10,345 bases of DNA from JBDNBY01 sp039767595 (GTDB lineage Bacteria > Pseudomonadota > Alphaproteobacteria > Rhodobacterales > Rhodobacteraceae): assembly GCA_039767595.1 (NCBI GenBank), contig JBDNBY010000188.1:1-10345 (forward strand). The letters are read 5' to 3'. How positions within the stretch are numbered: position 1 is the first letter of the stretch; each line of letters opens with the position of its first letter. Positions 6,098-10,345 of the stretch are shown piece by piece. The position numbers were made by a program, and so were the translations under genes. The notes under the pieces are model-generated. The model was not told the DNA's origin. It did no database searches and worked only from the letters and a program-made list of their open reading frames with translations.

Positions 6098-6403
6098 ATG
6101 CCTGAAGTTACTATTGTCTATTGGCGCGATATTCCCGCCCAAGTGATCGTCGGCAAAGGCCGTAAAGGGGCCAAAGCCCCCCTGCCCGAGCGCTTTGAAC
6201 AAGCGATTGATCGCGCGGCTATGAAAATTGGTGCAGACGATTCAGATGCCTATTTGGCCGAATGGCGCAAAGCGGCGCCGTTTAGCGTAGAGGGTGATCC
6301 CGCTGAGATTGCCGCCGCTCAGGCCGCCCAGATTGATCAGACCTATGACAAAGATAAAATCAAACAACTCATTGCCAATGACGGCTGGGAGCCGCAATCT
6401 TAA
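6098..6403 (+). CDS. Small 'virulence factor'-family protein, first gene of the one-carbon operon
   Basis: The 101-residue protein starts MPEVTIVYWRDIPAQVIVG and resembles the small family annotated 'virulence factor' (Virulence_fact) in alphaproteobacteria, whose biochemical role is unknown to me. The N-terminal part (4-22) looks like a beta-strand-rich ferredoxin-like half. The middle has the basic patch KGRKGAKAPLP, and the C-terminal half is helical and acidic. No signal peptide or membrane segment is visible, so it is probably cytoplasmic. The ATG at 6098 has AAGGA 8 nt upstream; an earlier in-frame ATG at 6029 lacks a ribosome binding site and adds residues outside the family pattern. 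Only 11 nt separate it from the MetF-like gene, so they are co-transcribed. Despite its name, this context points to one-carbon metabolism and not virulence. Confidence 0.75.
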   Translation: MPEVTIVYWRDIPAQVIVGKGRKGAKAPLPERFEQAIDRAAMKIGADDSDAYLAEWRKAAPFSVEGDPAEIAAAQAAQIDQTYDKDKIKQLIANDGWEPQS

Positions 6404-6414
6404 CGGAGACGCAG

Positions 6415-7341
6415 ATGGCACTTTTTAGCGCAAAACCAAAACCCGCCGCCCCAGAGGTAAATCCTGATCTCGAAGCCTTTCTCAAAGGCTATTCGATCGA
6501 AGTGATGCCGCGGACCTCGGCAAAAGTCGAAGATTTCCGCCATATTCTGCCCACAGGCACCCGTGTCTATATCGCGCATATCGAGGGCACCCCGATTGAA
6601 GATATGGTCGCAACAGCCGCGCGCATTGCGAACGAAGGCTATGATGTCATGCCGCATTTCCCCGCGCGTATCATCAAAGACAAAGCGACCCTCGCCGAGT
6701 GGATTGACCGCTATCAATCCGAGGCTGGCGTGAAACAGGCTCTGTTGCTCGCTGGCGGTGTGGCGACGCCTTATGGCGCATTCGATAGCTCCATGCAATT
6801 GTTGGAAACGGGGCTCTTTGATCAGCACGGCTTTAGCCATTTGCACGTTGCGGGGCATCCTGAGGGGAACAAAGATATTGATCCGGATGGCTCCACTCAA
6901 AATGTAGATGATGCGGCGCGTTGGAAGAATGATTTTGCGCAGCGCACAGATGCCAAAATGGCGATGGCGACGCAATTTGCCTTTGATCCGCTGCCTATCA
7001 TTGAGTGGGCCAATTCCCTCAAGGCGGCGGGCATTGATTTGCCCGTTCATATTGGCATTGCAGGCCCGGCCAAGTTGCAAACTTTGATTAAATTTGCCAT
7101 TGCCTGTGGTGTTGGCCCCTCTTTAACAGTATTAAAAAAGCGAGCGATGGATATGACCAAGCTGCTTTTGCCCTATGAGCCGACGGATGTGCTTTCGGTA
7201 TTGGCGGCGCACAAGGCGCAAAATCCCGATTTTAATATCGAGCAAGTTCACTTTTTCCCATTGGGCGGCATAAAAACCAATGCGCAATGGGCCACAGATC
7301 ATGGCGGCGCCTCGGGTATTCCCGCGCAGCCTCAAACGTAA
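6415..7341 (+). CDS. Methylenetetrahydrofolate reductase-like flavoprotein (MetF homologue)
   Basis: MetF-type enzymes interconvert methylene-THF and methyl-THF on an FAD-carrying TIM barrel. The 308-residue protein shows E29 in YSIEVMPRTSAKVEDF, matching the catalytic glutamate of the E. coli FEFFPP region, and MPHFPAR (79-85). It also has the folate/FAD-side motif VAGHPEGN (145-152), ATQFAFD (185-191) with the substrate-contacting glutamine Q187, and HIGIAGP (212-218). At the LRGD-like position, where E. coli MetF has Asp120 near the flavin, the sequence is LAGGVATP (112-119), so this aspartate is absent. The N-terminus is proline/lysine-rich. CGGAG lies 6 nt before the ATG. The next gene begins 10 nt after the stop, with its ribosome binding site overlapping that stop. 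Placed beside a methyl-THF methyltransferase, it may act in the oxidative direction, from methyl-THF to methylene-THF. This is inference. Confidence 0.85.
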   Translation: MALFSAKPKPAAPEVNPDLEAFLKGYSIEVMPRTSAKVEDFRHILPTGTRVYIAHIEGTPIEDMVATAARIANEGYDVMPHFPARIIKDKATLAEWIDRYQSEAGVKQALLLAGGVATPYGAFDSSMQLLETGLFDQHGFSHLHVAGHPEGNKDIDPDGSTQNVDDAARWKNDFAQRTDAKMAMATQFAFDPLPIIEWANSLKAAGIDLPVHIGIAGPAKLQTLIKFAIACGVGPSLTVLKKRAMDMTKLLLPYEPTDVLSVLAAHKAQNPDFNIEQVHFFPLGGIKTNAQWATDHGGASGIPAQPQT

Positions 7342-7351
7342 GGAATATTTT

Positions 7352-8320
7352 ATGACACGTACTGTTATTGAATCCGCGTCCAAGACGGTCACGATTGGTT
7401 TTGACGAGCCGTTTTGTGTGATCGGTGAACGGATCAACCCCACGGGCCGCAAAAAACTCGCAGCCGAACTGGAGGCCGGTGATTTCTCAACTGTCGAAAA
7501 AGATGCGCTTGAGCAGGTCGCCTGCGGCGCGGCAATCCTCGATATCAATGCGGGTGTTGTTTATAACTCCAACCCCAACCCCAATGAAACCGAGCCGCCG
7601 TTGATGGTGAAAATGGTGGAACTGGTCCAAGGGTTAACCGATACGCCGCTATGTATCGATAGCTCTGTGCCGGCGGCGCTTGAGGCGGGACTTCAGGCGG
7701 CCAATGGGCGCCCTCTCCTCAATTCTGTGACGGGCGAAGAAGATCGCCTAGAATTCGTTTTGCCTTTGGTTAAGAAATACAATGTGCCTGTTGTGGCGAT
7801 TTCGAACGATGACACCGGCATTTCCGAGGATCCCGATGTGCGATTTGAAGTGGCGCGCAAAATTGTGCAGCGTGCTGCAGATTTCGGCATCCCAGCCCAT
7901 GATATAGTGGTCGATCCGCTTGTGATGCCAGTTGGCGCGATGTCATCGGCCGGTCAGCAAGTGTTCGCACTTGTGCGCCGCTTGCGCGAAGAGTTGGGTG
8001 TCAACACCACCTGCGGGGCGTCGAATGTATCGTTTGGCCTGCCAAACCGTCATGGGATCAACGCGGCGTTTTTGCCAATGGCGATCGGCGCGGGCATGAC
8101 ATCTGCGATTATGAACCCAGTGCGCCAAGTTGAAATGGAAGCGGTGAACGCGGCGAATTTGCTGATGAACCACGATGCCAATGGCGGTGAGTGGATTAAG
8201 TTTTCCAAAGTTCTTGAACAAACCAAAGAAGGCATCAGCTTCCCTGAGGCGGCGAAGGCTGCGATGGGAACCACGGCCGGTGGTCGTGGTGGTCGTCGCG
8301 GTGGTCGCCGCCGCGCCTAA
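7352..8320 (+). CDS. Methyltetrahydrofolate:corrinoid methyltransferase (pterin-binding TIM barrel)
   Basis: The 322-residue protein belongs to the pterin-binding family shared by AcsE/MeTr, MetH domain 2 and dihydropteroate synthase. It would move a methyl group between a corrinoid protein and tetrahydrofolate in the cytoplasm. Seen in order: FCVIGERINPTGRKK (21-35), ILDINAG (62-68), LCIDSS (100-105), NSVTGEE (124-130), VVDPLVMPVG (186-195) and GASNVSFGLPNRHGIN (222-237). These include the pterin-contacting Asp/Asn set and the conserved N225. The GASNVSFGLP signature and the lack of a PABA/pterin-pyrophosphate context favour a methyltransferase over FolP. An arginine/glycine tail (310-322) ends the protein. 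The start at 7352 has AAGGA 7 nt upstream, overlapping the preceding stop; an earlier in-frame ATG at 7280 lies inside the previous gene. A strong terminator follows. Confidence 0.88.
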   Translation: MTRTVIESASKTVTIGFDEPFCVIGERINPTGRKKLAAELEAGDFSTVEKDALEQVACGAAILDINAGVVYNSNPNPNETEPPLMVKMVELVQGLTDTPLCIDSSVPAALEAGLQAANGRPLLNSVTGEEDRLEFVLPLVKKYNVPVVAISNDDTGISEDPDVRFEVARKIVQRAADFGIPAHDIVVDPLVMPVGAMSSAGQQVFALVRRLREELGVNTTCGASNVSFGLPNRHGINAAFLPMAIGAGMTSAIMNPVRQVEMEAVNAANLLMNHDANGGEWIKFSKVLEQTKEGISFPEAAKAAMGTTAGGRGGRRGGRRRA

Positions 8321-8339
8321 ATGTATGATATATAACATG

Positions 8340-8367
8340 AAAAGGGCGCGGTTTAGCGCCCTTTTTT
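8340..8367 (+). terminator. Intrinsic terminator of the one-carbon operon
   Basis: GGGCGC (8344-8349) pairs with GCGCCC (8356-8361) around GGTTTA, followed directly by six T residues (8362-8367). Four A residues at 8340-8343 extend the stem with the first T residues and give a shorter T tract on the minus strand. It can therefore also serve the convergent gene whose stop is at 8371. Confidence 0.9.
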
Positions 8368-8370
8368 GTG

Positions 8371-9318
8371 TTATCCTAGAAACCCATGGCTTTGCTGATA
8401 AATATCTGCTTCACACCGCTGCGCGCATTCCAAAGCAATGCGCAACACGATCTTTCCCGAACGCGCAGACCAAAATTTTCGCTGTTCCAGACTTTCCAAC
8501 CCTTCTAGCCGGCAACAGCACCGATAGATCGCCTCTCCCATACTAGGGCCAAGGCGCGATAGAATGGCGATCAACCTATCGCGAGAGAGGGTGAAATCAA
8601 ATTGATCCGCCTGCTCGATATTCTTTTGCACATAAGACCAATGGGACAATTGAGGATCGGTCAGGGCGGCGATTTCATAATCTTCGCGGATGCGTTCGGC
8701 AATTTTCACGTGTTCAGTGGTCAAAAACGTCTCGCCATTTTTATCGCGGCGCCGTGAAAGGGCAATGACAGGCGGGTCTGGCGCATGTAGGCGCCGCGCC
8801 TCTTCATCATGGTCGCTGGCGGATTGCACATAGGTCCGCCCTGCGGTGGTGATGGTGTAGCGCGAGATTTTGCCAATGACATGCGCAGTAATCAAACCGC
8901 TCAGCGCCATAGATTCGGCGGCACTGACATCAATCACGGCGGTACGGGTGACATGGCCCGTTTCCAATTCGCGCACAACGACCGCCTTGTCCATCCCCTC
9001 GCCAATGGCGAGCATGGCACCGCGTTCCGTCAGGCGCGTTAAAATGCGCAGCTCTTGGCGCGACAGTTCGACTGCGCCTTGAGTGTCGTCGGTGTCCGCA
9101 GTACGTGCGCCCAAGGCATTCAAGGCTGCGTCAACCAATGGATCGTCGCGCATTTGTTCGATTTTGCGCACTTGGCGCATAATCGTTGATGGATGACAGC
9201 CCGCCTCACGAGCCAACTCTCTTAAAGAGCGTCCCTCGACCGTGTGGGCCAAATAATGTTTCGCGGCCACAGGTGTGCCGTCGCGTGTAAAGTCAATCGC
9301 GTCTGTCATATGTGACAT
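8371..9318 (-). CDS. DUF6456-type helix-turn-helix protein, Rhodobacterales-type
   Basis: This 315-residue protein of unknown function resembles the DUF6456-domain proteins of Rhodobacterales. An N-terminal helix-turn-helix is suggested by SLRELAREAGCHPSTIMRQV (31-50). A middle segment (about 84-165) has a winged-helix-like look, with SAAESMALSGLI followed by the strand-like YTITTAGRTYV. The C-terminal domain (about 200-308) carries RLIAILSRLGPSMGEAIY, a cysteine run CCCRLEGLE (267-275) and ARSGKIVLRIALE (285-297). The chosen ATG at 9318 has AGGAG 5 nt upstream; an in-frame ATG at 9360 has no ribosome binding site. It is divergent from the DUF6477-type gene, and a CtrA-type box sits 72 bp upstream. 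A DNA-binding regulatory or replication-linked role is plausible but unproven. Confidence 0.75.
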   Translation of the reverse strand: MSHMTDAIDFTRDGTPVAAKHYLAHTVEGRSLRELAREAGCHPSTIMRQVRKIEQMRDDPLVDAALNALGARTADTDDTQGAVELSRQELRILTRLTERGAMLAIGEGMDKAVVVRELETGHVTRTAVIDVSAAESMALSGLITAHVIGKISRYTITTAGRTYVQSASDHDEEARRLHAPDPPVIALSRRRDKNGETFLTTEHVKIAERIREDYEIAALTDPQLSHWSYVQKNIEQADQFDFTLSRDRLIAILSRLGPSMGEAIYRCCCRLEGLESLEQRKFWSARSGKIVLRIALECAQRCEADIYQQSHGFLG

Positions 9319-9323
9319 GCTCG

Positions 9324-9328
9324 CTCCT
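9324..9328 (-). promoter_or_regulatory. Ribosome binding site deciding the start of the DUF6456-type gene
   Basis: AGGAG on the minus strand lies 5 nt before the ATG at 9318, favouring it over the in-frame ATG at 9360. Confidence 0.7.
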
Positions 9329-9390
9329 GCGCAGATGCCCCCCCAAGCAACACGGCGCAATGCCGTAGGTCGGAGTATGGGCCTGTGAAG

Positions 9391-9405
9391 TTAAAGATAG
9401 GTTAA
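9391..9405. promoter_or_regulatory. CtrA-type binding site (TTAA-N7-TTAA) in the divergent region
   Basis: TTAAAGATAGGTTAA matches the CtrA consensus exactly. It is 72 bp before the DUF6456-type start (9318, minus) and 142 bp before the DUF6477-type start (9548, plus). TTAAAGAT recurs at 9421-9428, exactly 30 bp (about three helical turns) away, as a possible half-site. Confidence 0.55.
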
Positions 9406-9466
9406 AACTCTACCATTTTCTTAAAGATGACATGAAAACAATAAGATCCGGTAACCACAGCGCACG

Positions 9467-9485
9467 GCGCAAAGCCATTTTGCGC
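9467..9485. repeat. 19-bp inverted repeat upstream of the DUF6477-type gene
   Basis: GCGCAAA (9467-9473) and TTTGCGC (9479-9485) form a perfect 7-5-7 inverted repeat, 62 bp before the ATG at 9548. It could be an operator or an RNA hairpin in a leader. No known regulator is matched. Confidence 0.4.
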
Positions 9486-9547
9486 AACGGCTCATAGAGT
9501 TGGGGTAATGTGTGTCTTGGGGACGCATATAAAACTGGGGGTTTATA

Positions 9548-9823
9548 ATGCTTGATATAAAATCATCTTTGAAATCGATCCGTCGGCCAAAGCTATTGAT
9601 GCAGGCGGCGCGATATAATTTACAGCGCTACGATCGCACACGGCATCTCTCGCGCGTGATACAGGGGGGCGTTCTAAATTTGGGCCCATCCGAGGCACTC
9701 TTTCGTCTCATGGAAGAAGAGCGCGTGCAAAATGATCAACGCCAAAACGGCATGGCGGGGTACGATATATCCCACCATATCCTCGTTTTGACGGCGATGT
9801 TGTTTGAAGTGGGGCGTATTTAA
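9548..9823 (+). CDS. Small DUF6477-type protein of Rhodobacterales, function unknown
   Basis: The 91-residue protein is basic at its N-terminus (SSLKSIRRPKLLMQAARYNL, 6-25) and predicted helical. An arginine-rich stretch follows (YDRTRHLSRVIQ, 28-39), then an acidic patch (LMEEERVQNDQ, 54-64) and a final helix (DISHHILVLTAMLFE, 73-87). The pattern RRPKLL...AAR plus a C-terminal HILVLTAML helix resembles the DUF6477 family I associate with Rhodobacterales; this name is from memory. No enzyme motif, signal peptide or clear membrane segment is visible. The ribosome binding site is weak (a G-rich stretch before GTTTATA). It is divergent from the DUF6456-type gene and shares its upstream region with the CtrA-type box. 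The stop codon lies within a GC-rich hairpin. Confidence 0.7.
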   Translation: MLDIKSSLKSIRRPKLLMQAARYNLQRYDRTRHLSRVIQGGVLNLGPSEALFRLMEEERVQNDQRQNGMAGYDISHHILVLTAMLFEVGRI

Positions 9824-9851
9824 CGCCCCGCCTCTGGTCCCGTTTGGGGCG
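9811..9851. terminator. Three-arm GC-rich hairpin region between convergent genes
   Basis: GGGGCGT (9811-9817) can pair with ACGCCCC (9823-9829) across the DUF6477-type stop codon. The same CGCCCC (9824-9829) can instead pair with GGGGCG (9846-9851), which ends three bases before the mttB stop. Neither stem has a long T tract. The block probably helps end or separate the two converging transcripts. Confidence 0.45.
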
Positions 9852-9853
9852 CT

Positions 9854-10345
9854 TTAGGTAAAGCTATCTGGCATGGATGCTTTTTTCTCGGCGACATAGC
9901 TGCGCAGCGCCTCTTCTGTGGCGGGATCAAGTCCGGGCTTTTGATAGTTGCCCAGCATCGTTTCAACGCGTTTCGCGGCCAATTGCATTGAGTCGCGTGC
10001 GCCTTCGTCCTGCCATGTCTCAAAGGGTTTGTAATCAAGCACTTCGGTGCGCCAGAAGGCCTCTTTGAAGTTGGCTTGCGTATGTGCGCAGCCCAGATAA
10101 TGGCCGCCTGGGCCGACTTCGGCAATCGCATCCATCGCTTGGGCATTGGTGTCATGGGTGACGCCTTTGGCAATGTGGTGCAAAATGCCCAATTGATCGG
10201 CATCCAAAACGAATTTCTCAGGCGAGGCCACAAGACCGCCCTCGAGCCAACCGCATGAGTGCAACATAAAGTTCACCCCGCCAAGCAAAGCGGCGTTTAA
10301 TGTATTTGCGCTTTCATAGGCCGCTTGGGCATCGGGCAGTTTCGA
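9854..10345 (-). CDS. Trimethylamine methyltransferase (MttB)-family protein, C-terminal part
   Basis: The frame stays open to the right edge, so only the last 163 residues of a protein of about 500 are visible. The first visible codons read SKLPDAQAAYESANTLNAAL, followed by LGGVNFMLHSCGWLEGGLV, then SPEKFVLDADQLGI, GPGGHYLGCAHTQ and RTEVLDYKPFETW, all typical of the MttB superfamily. These enzymes transfer a methyl group from methylated amines (trimethylamine in the pyrrolysine-containing archaeal type; glycine betaine and relatives in many non-pyrrolysine bacterial types) to a corrinoid protein. The pyrrolysine-equivalent position is probably outside the visible part. In Rhodobacterales a non-pyrrolysine type acting on a quaternary amine is more likely. 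Together with the 6098-8320 operon it suggests corrinoid-dependent demethylation. The partner corrinoid protein would have to lie beyond the window. Confidence 0.9.
   Translation of the reverse strand, partial: SKLPDAQAAYESANTLNAALLGGVNFMLHSCGWLEGGLVASPEKFVLDADQLGILHHIAKGVTHDTNAQAMDAIAEVGPGGHYLGCAHTQANFKEAFWRTEVLDYKPFETWQDEGARDSMQLAAKRVETMLGNYQKPGLDPATEEALRSYVAEKKASMPDSFT

Noticed and set aside
6400..7080. A 226-codon minus-strand reading frame opposite the MetF-like gene
   Set aside because: It lies entirely antisense to a well-supported gene, is rich in Arg, Cys and His as shadow frames often are, and shows no family motif.
7280..7351. Upstream in-frame start of the pterin-binding methyltransferase
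   Set aside because: It would overlap the end of the MetF-like gene; the start at 7352 has a good ribosome binding site and a normal N-terminus.
9319..9360. Longer DUF6456-type protein from the ATG at 9360
   Set aside because: No ribosome binding site precedes it, while AGGAG is 5 nt before 9318.
9820..10233. A 137-codon minus-strand reading frame overlapping the mttB fragment
   Set aside because: It is a shifted frame of the MttB-family gene, whose own frame shows clear family motifs and runs through the window edge.
9854..10345. Pyrrolysine (in-frame TAG) in the MttB-family gene
   Set aside because: No in-frame TAG is seen in the visible part, and the pyrrolysine-equivalent position is probably outside the window, so nothing can be claimed.
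1..10345. tRNA or rRNA genes, CRISPR arrays, insertion sequences or prophage
   Set aside because: No such sequence was recognised on either strand.

Overview
The window looks like chromosomal DNA from an alphaproteobacterium of the order Rhodobacterales (Roseobacter-like), with moderate GC by eye. The reasons are: the S2 and EF-Ts sequences; a ppx-rlmE pair; the small 'virulence factor' / MetF-like / methyltetrahydrofolate methyltransferase operon; an MttB-family methyltransferase; a DUF6456-type / DUF6477-type divergent pair typical of this order; and two exact TTAA-N7-TTAA sites, the CtrA consensus of Alphaproteobacteria. The species cannot be named from this evidence.

Layout. Positions 1-939 hold the C-terminal part of a HupE/UreJ-type membrane protein. 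Positions 1096-2794 hold rpsB and tsf, separated by a GC-rich hairpin and preceded by a structured leader. Positions 2795-3107 hold no convincing gene but two strong hairpins. Positions 3108-3890 (minus) hold an orphan-looking LuxR-type regulator with an altered ligand pocket; its upstream region carries a palindrome, repeats and a CtrA-type site. Positions 4061-5907 (minus) hold ppx/gppA and rlmE, translationally coupled by a TAATG overlap and led by a plausible sigma-70 promoter. Positions 6098-8320 (plus) hold a compact three-gene one-carbon operon ending in a clear intrinsic terminator. Positions 8371-9318 (minus) hold a DUF6456-type helix-turn-helix protein, divergent from a 91-residue DUF6477-type protein (9548-9823), with a CtrA-type box between them. 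Positions 9854-10345 (minus) hold the C-terminal third of an MttB-family methyltransferase that runs off the right edge.

Functional theme. The 6098-8320 operon and the mttB fragment fit a corrinoid-dependent demethylation route. An MttB-family enzyme would move a methyl group from a quaternary or tertiary amine to a corrinoid protein (not in the window). The pterin-binding methyltransferase would pass it to tetrahydrofolate. The MetF-like flavoprotein would oxidise methyl-THF to methylene-THF. This is inferred from family membership and neighbourhood. The small co-transcribed 'virulence factor' protein has no established role and may be an accessory of these enzymes. The other genes are housekeeping (ribosome, rRNA methylation, polyphosphate/ppGpp metabolism) or regulatory. 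The two CtrA-type boxes suggest that the LuxR gene and the DUF6456/DUF6477 pair are under cell-cycle or motility-type control.
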